A DNA stretch of 64,000 bases from Nageia nagi. Taxonomy: Eukaryota; Pinophyta. Shown one piece after another: positions 1 through 9,859 of this stretch. The stretch is from assembly GCA_050084985.1 (NCBI GenBank), contig JBITNC010000001.1:45446001-45510000 (forward strand), written 5' to 3'. The position numbers and the translations under genes are program-made. The notes beneath the pieces were generated by a model. It ran no database searches, was not told the origin of the DNA, and saw only the letters and a program-made list of their open reading frames with translations. Within the stretch, counting starts at the first letter, position 1. Each line of letters begins with the position of its first letter.

Positions 1-13
1 GAAGCAACCTACT

Positions 14-381
14 GTGACTCTTTCTAGCATTGAAGCTGAATATCAAGCCATGTCTATTTCCACCCAAGATGCTATTTGGCTGAGGCATCTTCTAAACAAA
101 ATTGGGTATGAGCAAAATGGCCCATCTCTTATCTCTTCAGACAATCAATCGACTTCTCTTTGGCTAAGAATCCTGTATTCCATCAAAGAACCAAACATGT
201 GGAAATCCAAGCCCATTTTATTAGGGAGAAGGTTCTAGATGACATCATACACTTGAAGTATTGTCCATCTACTAAAAACTTTGCTGATTTATTCACCAAG
301 CCCCTTCCTGAAGCTCAGTTCAACAAACTTAGGGATTCTCTCGGGTTGGTGAAGTTGCCCTCAAGGGGGAGTGAAGTTTGA
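14..381 (+). pseudogene. copia RNase H C-terminal fragment (copia-1)
   Basis: This is the end of a copia pol polyprotein, the RNase H that removes the RNA strand during reverse transcription. The reading starts with the family hallmark TLSSIEAEYQAM (the SxxEAEY box carrying a catalytic Glu). It continues through SSDNQS (catalytic Asp region, normally CDNQSA) and, after a frame change near 160-235, through RTKHVEIQAHFIRE and DLFTKPLPEAQFNKL, the usual end of copia pol. The frame change plus truncation by the window edge make it a pseudogene here. The stop at 379-381 lies just after the polypurine-like LPSRGSEV coding end. Confidence 0.9.
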
Positions 382-451
382 ACTTTTGTTAGTGATGACA
401 ACTTCACCTCTAAGAGGCCTTTTTTTGTTGTTATATTATGTTGATTATGAT

Positions 452-660
452 ATACCTCCATGGTAAGTTTGCTCTGCATGAGAAACTTGTTGTACATTTT
501 ATACCTCCGTGGTAAGTTTGCTCTACGTGAGAAACTTGTTGTACAATTTTTTGAGCATATAATTGATATACCTCCGTGGTAAGTTTGCTCTATGTGAGGA
601 ACTTCTAGTACATTCTATACCTCCATGGTAAGTTTGCTCTATGTGAGAAACTTGTACAAT
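452..660 (+). repeat. Four-unit hairpin repeat array in copia-1 3' noncoding region
   Basis: Four imperfect tandem units of about 50-67 bp each begin with ATACCTCCRTGGT and carry a 24-nt inverted repeat: AAGTTT, G, CTC, a short loop, GAG, AAACTT. The hairpins lie at 465-488, 514-537, 581-604 and 630-653. The third has GAACTT instead of AAACTT, which still pairs through a G-U. Copia-2 and copia-4 have counterparts at the same place in the element. The role is unknown; an RNA structure in the genomic transcript is an inference from the paired changes. Confidence 0.8.
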
Positions 661-699
661 TTTTTATGCTCTATTAATAATCAACACATGTCTATATAC

Positions 700-765
700 A
701 ACAGGTGACTATGAGTGATGGCTTGGCATCTCCGTGATGACTTATAGTGCACCATTGATCAGTTA
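700..765 (+). other. Conserved noncoding block of the copia-1/2/4 family
   Basis: A stretch of about 60 bp beginning CAACAGGTGACTATGAG and ending near GCACCATTGATCA is kept in copia-1, copia-2 (about 13121-13182), copia-4 (about 41034-41096) and the second copy of copia-2 (about 58433-58495), although flanking noncoding sequence has drifted. ACAG followed by GT resembles a splice acceptor, and an upstream T-rich stretch is present. The function is not known. Confidence 0.6.
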
Positions 766-1143
766 TTTATAAGATGGCATTATTTGATTCTCTTATTTGA
801 ATATATGATGCATCTAACTAATTTTGTTCATGAGTTGCTTGTAACATGCAAGATCTTCTTTAGAAATGTAGGTTACTCACCTTGTGTAAGCAAGCTCATG
901 GAGACTCACATGTCAGCTTAAAGTTGATCGACTACTATGTACAGTGAAACCAGTTGTGGTTAATGATTGTATTGTAAACCATTTTGTCAAATGGTAATGT
1001 AGTGATTCTCAAACTAGTTCTCAAAAAGATTCTCAAATATGTAAATGTTCTCATCTTCACTTGTATCTCTATGGAGGAGAACTCTCTCTTACTCTCTCTC
1101 TTCTCTCTTCTACGCTCTATCCCAATATTGCATTAAGGGGGAG

Positions 1144-1600
1144 TGTTAGAAGTTGTAATGAAATATTGTGAATATCTAAACTCCTTGTAAATTCAATTAA
1201 TCACTTAAAGGATATGTAGATACCTTAAGGGATTAATTGAATTCTTTATTATGTAGACTTTGACTTTACCATGTGGTTAGTTGGTAGGTTAAAGTTAGGT
1301 GATACATTTATTGTAACCCTAACCTTACCCTTGGGTTAAAGGGAGGTTAGGGAGGTGCTCTCAAGCTATAAATAGAGGGCCTCTCCTCTTGTAACATAAC
1401 TAAGTTTTTGGAGTAAGATTACTCTACTAGTTGTGTAGGAGAGAAAGAGAATTGTTGTAAGAGGTGCATAGATTGAGAATTGAGAACTAGTTGTGGATGT
1501 ACTCCCAAGGAGGGAGGAACCACATTATATTTGTGTTATGTTGAATGGTTGAGTTTCCTAGTCTTGGACCTTGAGGATTAGAGTAGATCTAAATCCTTCA
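1144..1600 (+). repeat. 3' LTR of copia-1
   Basis: It begins TGTTAGAAGTTG directly after the polypurine tract TTAAGGGGGAG and ends TCCTTCA (TG...CA), 457 bp. A TATA box (TATAAATAG, 1367-1375) sits about 220 bp in, followed by the R/U5 region. The right border matches the point where the duplicated locus resumes (CTTATGATTC at 1601, matching 48859). The 5' LTR is outside the window, so the left target duplication (predicted CTTAT) cannot be checked. Confidence 0.9.
1367..1375 (+). promoter_or_regulatory. TATA box of copia-1 LTR
   Basis: TATAAATAG is followed by AGGGCCTCTC. The copia-2 LTR has the same arrangement at 6109 (TATAAATAG, AAGGCCCTCTC), so this is a shared core promoter of the family. 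Confidence 0.6.
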
Positions 1601-2045
1601 CTTATGATTCTTAATCAAACATGGGAGGAAGTATCTATGGATTTCATCTTATAAAATCTAAAGCAAAAATAATAATCATGATAATGGTAGATTAAATTAC
1701 CAATTATTCCCACTTTTGTGATTTCTCTTACCTATTCACAACAAGTTTCATAATCAAATCTTTCATAAACATAATCTAAAAATTGCATGAAAATCTCAAA
1801 ATAATTGTAAGTGATCATGATCCAAATTTTATCAATAATTTTTGGAGTAACCTTTTCTTTTATATGGGTATCAAGTTGGACAAGGTTTGTTCTTATCATT
1901 TTTAAATAGAGGGGTAGCTCAAGGAAGTAAATAAATGTTGAGAAAAATATATTTAATATTTTATTTTTAATAAATGGACCCAATAGTTCAAAAGTTTTCA
2001 TTTCATATAAATGCATCTTTCTTAAGTAAAGTTGTTAAAAATCTA
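1601..2045 (-). pseudogene. gypsy-3 minus-strand fragment (RT/RNase H linker side)
   Basis: Reading the minus strand from 2045 downward gives LTTLLKKDAFIWNE, with frame changes. This is the typical chromovirus/gypsy segment that joins the reverse transcriptase to its RNase H. The upstream RT of the same element lies on the other side of gypsy-1 (15418-16140, also minus strand), so this is its continuation. Some residues expected between the two halves are absent. Further left the minus-strand readings are open but I cannot match them to a domain. The fragment is cut at 1600 by copia-1. Confidence 0.65.
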
Positions 2046-2394
2046 TGGATGTCCTATTTGGGTCAATTATAAATTGTATCATGGCCACTTTGTATTCTAG
2101 TATGTTGTGATTATGTAGCTCAAGTAGGAGCTTATGGTATGCAGACCCCATTGTGAGCCCAGCAATGGAACATCTCTCCTTGAGTAGTGATGTTGTGTAA
2201 TGTAATGGGTTATCCCAGATTGTGGGAATCCCAATGTATTATGTGTAGTTTAGGGGTGATTTTAGATGATGTGAATCCCTATGTAGAGATCTATCATGGA
2301 TGTTCCAGGTGCATAGAGGAATGTGCTAATGTTGGGATGATCCCACATATTACACATTAGATCAAGAGACCTTACAAACCTCCACATCATCCTA

Positions 2395-2545
2395 GGAGGT
2401 CATTTGGACCCCATGTTAACCTTGAGGGCCTTCATGACCATCATGTTGGTATACTAGGCCAATGGGACCCCCACATTGGCATACTAGACCAATATGAGCC
2501 CCATGTTGGCCCTATTGACTTATTGACCCCAACATTGGATTAGAA
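2395..2545 (+). repeat. Tandem repeats of about 30 bp in the gypsy-1 LTR
   Basis: About five degenerate units of the form ACCCCCAYRTTGG, CATACTAG, RCCAATRTG lie just upstream of the TATA box. Within a unit, TTGG and CCAA flank a short spacer (TTGGTATACTAGGCCAA), so each unit is a small inverted repeat. The array is present in all four gypsy-1 LTRs of the window (about 14400-14570, 49640-49810 and 59710-59875 for the others). The upstream position fits an enhancer-like repeat in U3; that role is inferred. Confidence 0.65.
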
Positions 2546-2590
2546 AAGGCTTAGGGTGATAACGAGGCATGGATTATGGATATGAGAGAC

Positions 2591-2600
2591 TATATATAGG
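2591..2600 (+). promoter_or_regulatory. TATA box of gypsy-1 5' LTR
   Basis: TATATATAGG follows GAGAC and precedes GGATGGAGCTCC. The same motif is kept in the 3' LTR (about 14622) and in both copy B LTRs. Confidence 0.55.
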
Positions 2601-3378
2601 GGATGGAGCTCCATTATGAATTTACCACTTATCATACACTTTCTATATCAGTATCGATTAGGCAACAAAATCTTAATGATGCTAAGTAACTATTCCTAGA
2701 TGGAATCTAGAGGAGTGGCAGGGTTGGGAGCCTGACATTCTATGGCTTATGTGGGTCACCTAGCCCATCTAATGGAATTTTGAGAATGAGCTTCTACCTT
2801 CATTAATCACCAAGGTTTGAGGAGATTCCTTTATAGGTGGGTATTTGAATACTAAGGGAGTTAGTCTATCTTATAGTTTGGTTTGGTTTTTAGAGGGTTT
2901 GGATCCCTAGATCAATTGGTGCACCTCCATTGTATATTCATAGTGTCTCACAATCCAAAGGTAATTCATTATGTTTTGTATCATTGTGTGCATGTGTTTC
3001 CCTTGTGGCATTATGTTGTGATATCATTATATTTTCCATGTGTGGTGATATACTAGTGTTAGAAGCTTCGTATATGAGTTGTATTGCATTCATTGAAGCT
3101 ATTATGTTATGCATTATTTTTGTGAGATATTCGTAGGGTTTGTAGAGTGTTGGGAAAGCCTTAGGGGTTGACATAAATAGTGGGAGACCATCATTAGGTG
3201 TTGTGTGAGGTGTGGGGGCTTTAGAAGGCCCACATGGGTTTTATAGAGTTGCTGTGTACCCTAAAGAATAATCATTAGGGTTGTGATTGCATTATGGTGT
3301 GATCATTTGGTGTTTGAGGGTTGAAAAAACCCTAATGTTGGTTATTTTTAATTGAGAGTGATTTTATATCCTCACAAG

Positions 3379-3397
3379 TGGTATCAAAGCCAGGTTC
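3379..3397 (+). promoter_or_regulatory. Primer binding site of gypsy-1 (tRNA-iMet type)
   Basis: TGGTATCAAAGCCAGGTTC starts immediately after the LTR end. It differs from the plant initiator-Met primer site TGGTATCAGAGC at one position in the first 12. Copy B (50663) reads TGGTATTAAAGCCAG. Confidence 0.8.
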
Positions 3398-3494
3398 TTT
3401 CTAGCCTATTGTATGAGACCCAAGATCCATAACTACTACACCAAATCCAGTAAGAGAGAGATGTTATTCAATAAGAAGTGTGGGAGATCTAAAG

Positions 3495-5263
3495 ATGGCC
3501 ACCAAGAGGAAGGGCCATGACACTAGATGGAAGAGGAGATAGAGATACCAAAGAAAAGGTATAAAGAAGCTATGCAAGAGGAACCTTAGATTAAGAGGAG
3601 GAAGAATTAAGATGGTACACCCAAATGAGAGTTTAGGGCATTGATCTCAACCTCACATAGCAAGATCATATCCATGGAGCAAAGAATAAATTGATATTGG
3701 GATGAATCTAAAGAAGGATATTGGTGGAGAAGATAGGGGAGATATGAACCCAAGATATGACACCATGTTTAGGAGGATCCAAAACCTTCATAACATGATT
3801 CAGATAAGAGGAGGCATGGATGGAGAACTAGAGATGAAGGAGTGGGTTCATAAGCAGATGAGATGGAATATATGGAGTCACATCATACTTAGGGGGGTTA
3901 CAAGGCCCCATAGGGTGATAAAGAAGGCTTTGAAGGCCCATGTTAACATGGTGAGGGGTAGGAGGGGCCATGAAAAACCCATGAGGATTTTTAGACCCCA
4001 CATCACACCAAGGAGGCAACCCCACCCACATGTTAGGATGGGAATGAATTTGAAGAGTCTTCAAAGGAGGATCAGATGGATAGGAAGCATTTTTTGAGGG
4101 GAACCAAGAGTATGAGGGATAAGGATTTCATCTAAGGATCTAAGGAATAACCTATACCATAATTTTGGAGATCTCAATTGTAGAGGATGCCACAACATGA
4201 GATACCACTCTTAAAATGCTACTTGGAGGATAACGTTGAAGGAATAGATAACCAACCCATCATTCCAAGGTTGAATAAATCCATGTTTACATAGAAGGGA
4301 GGTGAGGATTCAAAAACAAGGGTACTTGGTTTGTTAGAGTTGAACAAGAATCATAAAGATTACAACATGATTCATCCAAAAGTGAGGTGACATATCATAT
4401 TCAACAGTTACTTGGAGTTGTTAGGGTTGAAGGGAGGATCATATGAACAATGTTAGTTAGGAGAAAAATGTGAAGGAAAGAAGGAATTATAGCATAAGAT
4501 TAGTAAGATTCAAGTACCCACATTCAATGGAAAGAAGATGATGACAAGGGCTTGGGTGAACTAATTGCATACATATTTTATGTTGAACCCTAGCATGGTG
4601 GAGGAAGAGGCCCTCAACATTGCATCATTACATCTTGAGGGTGATGCATTAGAGTGGTGACATCATGGCATGGTGAGCCAAGGGTATGCACACATAACCA
4701 CATTTCAGGAGTTCACAAGGAGGTTGATGAAGATATTTGACCAAAAGAATGAGAATAATTACTTTCAAGATTTGAATTTACTAAGGTAGATAGAGATGGT
4801 GGATGAGTTTGTGATTGAGTTTCATAAGTTTGTAGTAATTATCCACCATATTCTAAAGGAGAGGTTGACATTACTCTTCATTGAGAGTTTTTTTGAGCCA
4901 TTGAGGGGGATAGTCAAGGTTTCATACCCTAGGACCTTGGATGATGCTATTTGGGATGCATATGACTTGGATCCTATCATGAAGTCCCTTAAGGTAGGAC
5001 CAATCAATAAGGCACCACAAAGTTGGAGGATGTTGGAAGGGCCAAGAAAGGCTAAGGTACCCTCCATGCCTAGACCAAATCAATTGGATGTAGCTACCAG
5101 GAAGAAATTGAAACAAGAGGACAAGTGCTTCTATTGTAAGAAAACTTGGGAGCCTGAACACCATTGCTTGGGTAAGGGGAAAGTGTACTTTATTGAGGTA
5201 TATTATGAGAAGAGTTTGGAGGATTTGGATCTAGAGTTGAATGAGGGGTTGGATGACTCATGA
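3495..5263 (+). pseudogene. gypsy-1 gag
   Basis: This is the decayed capsid/nucleocapsid gene. A plausible start is ATGGCCACCAAG at 3495, followed by many stops. From about 4500 the reading shows the retrotransposon gag fold (NPSMVEEEALNIASLHLEGD, then a tryptophan and RRLMKIFDQKNENNYFQDL). The open reading 4796-5263 covers the C-terminal part and ends in the plant gypsy nucleocapsid knuckle CFYCKKTWEPEHHC (CFYC at 5126-5137), then GKVYFIEVY. This knuckle wording is typical of plant Ty3/gypsy gag-pol. Stops are mostly TAG or TAA at glutamine-like positions. Copy B (52085-52552) keeps the same open stretch. Confidence 0.88.
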
Positions 5264-5885
5264 ATGCTATGTACAGAGGGCACGTTAGGGAGCATGGTGG
5301 CTTCACTTCATGGGATGAAGAAGTTTTTGATATTGAAGCTGATTGGGCAAGATTATGATTAGGTTGTTATGGTAATGATAGATCTGGGAGCATCCCACAA
5401 ATTCATAGACATGAAATTTATTGAGAGGAAGGATTTGAAGACCAAGGGTTTTGAAGGCTTCCAAGTTTCCAATGCTAATGGGAAGCTCACATTAGTGGAT
5501 GAAATTGTAGAAAGGCTTAGAGTCAAATTGTAGGGTTGCATTATTAGGGAGGAATTCTACCTCTATCCACTCAAAGGGCATCCACATATCATGCTTGGAG
5601 TGTAATGGCTATTTGAGTTGGGTTACATTTACAACAACTACCAAAACCTTACTATGAGGTTCGAGATAGATGGGTTGGAACACACACTATAGGGATTACA
5701 AGATAAGGACACCTAGAAGACCAATAACTGACTAGAGTTGATAGAGTTGAACGAGGAGGAAAAATAGGTAGCTATGCTAGGGGTTCAAGGAGGTGGGGAC
5801 CCCACATTGAGTATAAAAATGATTGGAATGGCCATGGTGGGTAACCTAGGAGGTTGGGACCCCACATTGGATAAGGAGTTATTAG
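5264..5885 (+). pseudogene. gypsy-1 protease
   Basis: It continues gag. The reading VMVMIDLGASHKFID (about 5372-5412) is the retropepsin active site, normally IDSGASHNFI. The catalytic Asp is kept but Ser has become Leu. Further on, HIMLGV followed by a stop and WLFELG matches the family's IILGVQWL segment. Interrupted by TAG codons, it runs until copia-2 enters at 5886. The reverse transcriptase that should follow is not found on the far side of copia-2. Confidence 0.82.
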
Positions 5886-6383
5886 TGTTGAAATGTATAA
5901 TGCATTATTGTAAAGGTTTTGTAATAATATTATATGTAAGTTCATTAATACTTAAGGGTATCATTTGATGCCTTAAGTATTTAAAGTGAATATGATAATG
6001 TAACTTTTCCTACACTCCATGTTATGAGCATGCCTCTTAGGTAAAAGGGTGTGCATGTCATCGCTTTGTGCATTGGGTAAAAGGATGATCCAAAGGGGGA
6101 TTTTGGCCTATAAATAGAAGGCCCTCTCTTTGATTACTTACCAATTTGTGAAGTAAAGTTATGCTAGAGGATGGTGTTTAGGATATGAGTTTAGAAATAT
6201 TGTAAGAGTTCATATTGTGAATGAAGTGAGATATAATTAGTGGATGTACCCTTAGTTGGAGGAACCACTTATATCTTGAGTTATCTTTGTGAGATTGCTT
6301 TGTGAGTTTGTTAGATGTGAATTGTGAGTTTTCATGTGATCATAGAAATATATATTTGTTTATTTTATAGTTCAAAACTCTCA
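5886..6383 (+). repeat. 5' LTR of copia-2
   Basis: It is 498 bp and runs from TGTTGAAATGTATAATGC to AACTCTCA. The TATA box TATAAATAG lies at 6109-6117 between two GGCC words. The first about 220 bp match the truncated 3' LTR at 13541-13759. The copy B 5' LTR is 53159-53645. Confidence 0.9.
6109..6117 (+). promoter_or_regulatory. TATA box of copia-2 5' LTR
   Basis: TATAAATAG sits in the context GGCC, TATAAATAG, AAGGCC. It is shared with copia-1 (1367) and, with one change, copy B (53382). Confidence 0.6.
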
Positions 6384-6385
6384 TT

Positions 6386-6397
6386 TGGTATCAGAGA
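6386..6397 (+). promoter_or_regulatory. Primer binding site of copia-2
   Basis: TGGTATCAGAGA follows the LTR after two T residues. Eleven of 12 bases match the initiator-Met tRNA site. Copy B (53648-53659) has the full TGGTATCAGAGC. Confidence 0.85.
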
Positions 6398-8890
6398 ACC
6401 TTGGAGGCTCCTCTTCACATCTTTGGTTTGGAGACTCATCTTTAATTTGGAGGTCCTCACTCTTAATTCTACTCTTCATTGTGAGGTAAAAGAGTTTCAA
6501 AGGTATAAATTTTTATTTTCATTTTTTATTTTATAATAATAACATATTTTGTATTATATGTTAGTTTATTCTCTTTAGTACTTTGGATTATTAACATATT
6601 TAGTGATATGTTAATCCTTTATTTTTCAAAGATATGCTTAAATTTAGCAATATATTGTTATACAATTTTTTGACATTTTTTTGTTTACAAAATATTTAAT
6701 ATATTATTATAAGTTATCTTGGGGTTAGAAATAAAAATATATTGATATTATATTGTAAAAAAATTTATTTTAATTTACAAATACATTTTTTTTACCAAAA
6801 CATTGTAACTATGGCTCTTGTAGGTTTGCTATTGACCCTACCAAGTTAGCCGAAGGCCCTCGCTTGGCCTCCTCCATTTGTCATTGCTCTATCTCATATT
6901 GTAGATGCTCATAGCCCTCTCTCCTTTATCTTTTTCTCATTAACCTCTACCCTAATAGCACTATCGCTCAACTCTGCTAGTAGTTGGTCTTTCTCAGCTT
7001 CGCTCATAGTTGATGGCCCTCTTCTCCACTAAGGCTTCTCTTGGCCACCCTCTACTCCACTAATCAACCCTCAACCTCCTCCTTCTACATCATAAATCAT
7101 GTGGCTCCATCTTTTGTTCTTCTTGCCTCCTCTCACTCTATGTAGCCTCCATCTCATTATTTTACTCTCACTCCCATTATGAGTAGGCATAGAATAAAGG
7201 GGGGGATCTAATTTAATTTAATGATCATGCTTTTAATTGACCTTCTGCAAGTTAGTGATAATACATTCAATTTTTTTTTATTGCTTGCAAGTTAAAATTT
7301 ACCTTCTGCCCACATTACTGGTGTTGAGTAGAGTAAAAGGTAAGTTTTTTTTGTAGGAAAGTAATCATGAATGGCATTTATTTTTTTTCATAATTTTTTG
7401 GTAGGGTGTGAAGTAGTTATATTTTTGAAGAAATATTATTGCCTTTGTTTCTAAAAGAAGGTAATTTTTTGGCATTAACTATTTAGATTATAGTATTGGT
7501 AAAAATGTAATTTTTAGTACTTATTAAGATACTATTGCTATTTTTTAGCATCCCTCCTTAGTTAAAATTTTTAAGGTAACCAAATAATGATTTTTTAGTA
7601 TCTATTAAATGGGGAGGCATCTTAAAATACATTTTAAGTAAGAAAGGGGAATTTTTTTTTGAAAATATTTACTTAAAATTTTAGAACCTTCTATTACCTT
7701 TTTTTTAAGTGTTGATAAATTCCTTATGCAATACTTAAAATTTTTAGATCTTTGATGCAATGATATGAATGCAAGCTTATGCCTCTTTAAAGTTTTGAAG
7801 TTAACTTATGCAAATTATGGAAATGATGCATGAGTATTTATCCTTTTTTTAATGCAAAGTGATAGATAGACTTATGCAAATTGAGTAAATGATGCATGCT
7901 TAATTTTTTAAGTTAATAGGAATAATGCATGCTTCTTACTTAAAATCTTTTAAGTTATTAGAATGATGCAATGTTTATACTTAAAGTTTTTTTTTTTTTT
8001 TTTTAAGTTATGATGCATTTGATGCCTCCATATTTTTTTTAATGCAAAGTATGGAATGGACTTGTTCAAAATAAGGGATGATGTAAAGATGTCCCTTAGG
8101 GGTTGTAAACAAAACCCATTGGACTCTCAGGTTTCAAGTTATGAAGGGATGATGTTTTATTAAAATGCTTTATTTCATGTTTTGTACTTTTTCTTTATTT
8201 ACTTATGCAAAAATCACAAAAATTAAAATATGCAACTGCTTAAAATGAACACATCTACATGAACATTCTACAACATAACTTTTTTGGGGAGCCATGACGT
8301 AAGGATAGGTGAATTGAAGCCTTTAAGTTTGATGATCCAAATTGTAAAAAGTTCATACTTCTCAATTGTCCCTAAGTCCTTTGTTGGTCTAGATATAACT
8401 CCAATAGGTATAAAAGCATGTGTGTAGTGATACCACATGTTTTCATGTCCATTTAGGGATTATTCTAATATCTTAAGAGGAAAACTTGAAACCTAATCAA
8501 GAATAATAATTTGGCCAATCCAATAAACATCATAACCTTGGAAAATATTAGGTACTTCTCCTTGTGAGAAGGTATAATACTGACCAAGTGAATTGGTTGA
8601 GGATTGGTAGCACTTGGGCTCCTCTTGTGCAAGCATCTAAGTGAAGGCCTAATTTTAGATAAGAAAATAAGCCTCAACAATGTCACTCTACATCTACTAT
8701 TCTTAAGATGAGAAATGTGTTTGGGTACATGGGTTATTATTTGAGTTGTAAAAAATTTGAACTAGTGAATCTAATCAAGCATTTATTAGTTAATTAAATG
8801 TAACATGTATCACTTAATTGATTAAAAATTAACATATAATGTTGTTTATTGAACCACATGCTTATTATTTTTCACATTCTTATGTAGCAA
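6398..8890. other. Long leader of copia-2 with antisense coding-like stretches
   Basis: About 2.5 kb separates the primer site from gag, far more than the usual short copia leader. I see three zones. At 6837-7180 there is a pyrimidine-rich stretch whose minus strand reads as charged, coiled-coil-like protein in two frames (for example DQLLAELSDSAIRVEVNEKK). At 7200-8260 AT-rich DNA carries recurring TTATGCAAA and AATGATGCATG words. At 8270-8700 minus-strand open readings (for example MWYHYTHAFIPIGVISRPTK) keep most residues in copy B (55473-55945). Additional antisense ORFs between LTR and gag are known in some plant LTR retrotransposons. I cannot say which frame, if any, was real. Confidence 0.45.
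7760..8090 (+). repeat. Recurring ATGCAAA / AATGATGCATG words in the copia-2 leader
   Basis: Degenerate copies of TTATGCAAATT and AATGATGCATG(C/A) recur every 60-80 bp and are mixed with TTTTTAAGTTA runs, ending in a long T tract (about 7985-8004). The pattern is kept in copy B (about 55010-55330), where the T tract is shorter. It is a local low-complexity repeat of unknown role. Confidence 0.45.
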
Positions 8891-9754
8891 ATGGGAGACT
8901 CCTTGTTACCCAAACACATTCTTGATGGTTCTAACTTTGAGATTTAGAAACCTCAAATGAGAGTTAAATTGTAGGCAAGGAAGATTTGGCAAATAGTGAA
9001 TAAGAACCTTATTGCTCCTATAGATGAGGAGGCACTTGAGACCTACAACATGAAGAATGAGTTGGTTACCTCCATGATTTTTTTTGTAGTTTCAGATAAT
9101 GTGCTCTTGATGATTTTCTCTTAAACCTCAACAAAGGAAGCTTGGGATAAGCTTAAAAAAATCTATCTTAGTTCAATGTTTTCAAGAAGGTTTGCCATTC
9201 TCTAAAAGTTACTTCAATATCATAAAGGGGAATATTAAAATGTAGCTATCTACTTGAACCAAATCATTGACCTAAGGACCCAATTTGTTGCTTATGGGTG
9301 CAATTGGATTAATAATGAGTTCATAGTCTTCATCATTCTTCAAATTCTTTCTTTAAAGTTTGAAAACTTTATGATAGCTATAGAAACAAGGCTTGATGAT
9401 GAATAAGTCTTCACCATTAAGAACCTTTATAGGCTCTGATTGAAGCATGAGGAAACCCTTAACAAAAATATGTTGATTTCTTCTCCTAAAGATAATAACG
9501 TTGCTCTTGGAGCAACCAAAACTCTTTTCAAGAAGTTCAACCATCAAAAGAAATCTTATCCTTCTTCCTCCAAAAGGTTTGAGAAAAGGGGCAATGGAAA
9601 CAATGGAAATATCAACAACAACATGAATAATTACAACAACAACCACTTCAAGAAAAGATATGGAAAAGGAAAAGCAAATAATCCATATCGTATGATAAAG
9701 TCTGATGATAATTGTAACTATTGTGGCATCCAAGGTCACAAAGAAGTTAATTGA
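8891..9754 (+). pseudogene. copia-2 gag
   Basis: This is the decayed nucleocapsid gene. It opens MGDSLLPKHILDGSNFEI (start 8891), the usual copia gag opening where the conserved FDGxNFxxW appears as LDGSNFEI followed by a stop in place of Trp. The middle keeps KEAWDKLKKIYLSS. The C-terminal part (9440-9754) is open, with an asparagine-rich stretch (about residues 55-75 of that reading), a basic KKRYGKGK patch and a zinc knuckle CNYCGIQGHKEVN whose last Cys has been lost to a stop (TGA for TGC). Copy B keeps only the first about 140 bp. Confidence 0.88.
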
Positions 9755-9859
9755 TACAAAAAGAAAAGATAGGTAAATAATAAAGGTAATGGAAATGTAA
9801 ATAAATAAATGAAATAAGAATATACAAGCTATTTTTGCTATTATGCTTTACTCCATGTC

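Larger units (their letters stand above)
1..1600 (+). mobile_element. copia-1: 3' end of a Ty1/copia element
   Basis: The element enters from beyond the left edge. Visible parts, in order, are the C-terminal RNase H region, a noncoding stretch of about 750 bp with a hairpin repeat array, a polypurine tract (about 1134-1143) and the 3' LTR (1144-1600). It belongs to the same family as copia-2 and copia-4: the RNase H, the noncoding block and the wording around the polypurine tract are alike. The right edge is precise because the second copy of this locus reads straight through at 48858/48859 without the element. Confidence 0.9.
2046..3378 (+). repeat. 5' LTR of gypsy-1
   Basis: It is about 1.33 kb and runs from TGGATGTCC to CTCACAAG, directly before the primer binding site. 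It carries a TATA box (TATATATAGG, 2591-2600) and a run of about 30-bp repeats at 2395-2545. The matching 3' LTR is at 14065-15417 and the copy B pair at 49304-50660 and 59375-60727. Short open readings inside (for example around 2930-3174 on both strands) recur in every LTR but look like chance openings and not genes. Confidence 0.85.

Noticed and set aside
2930-3174. Overlapping open readings on both strands, repeated at 14944-15272 and 50154-50461
   Set aside because: They lie inside the gypsy-1 LTRs, exist on both strands, vary in length between LTR copies and match no protein I know. They are chance openings in U5.
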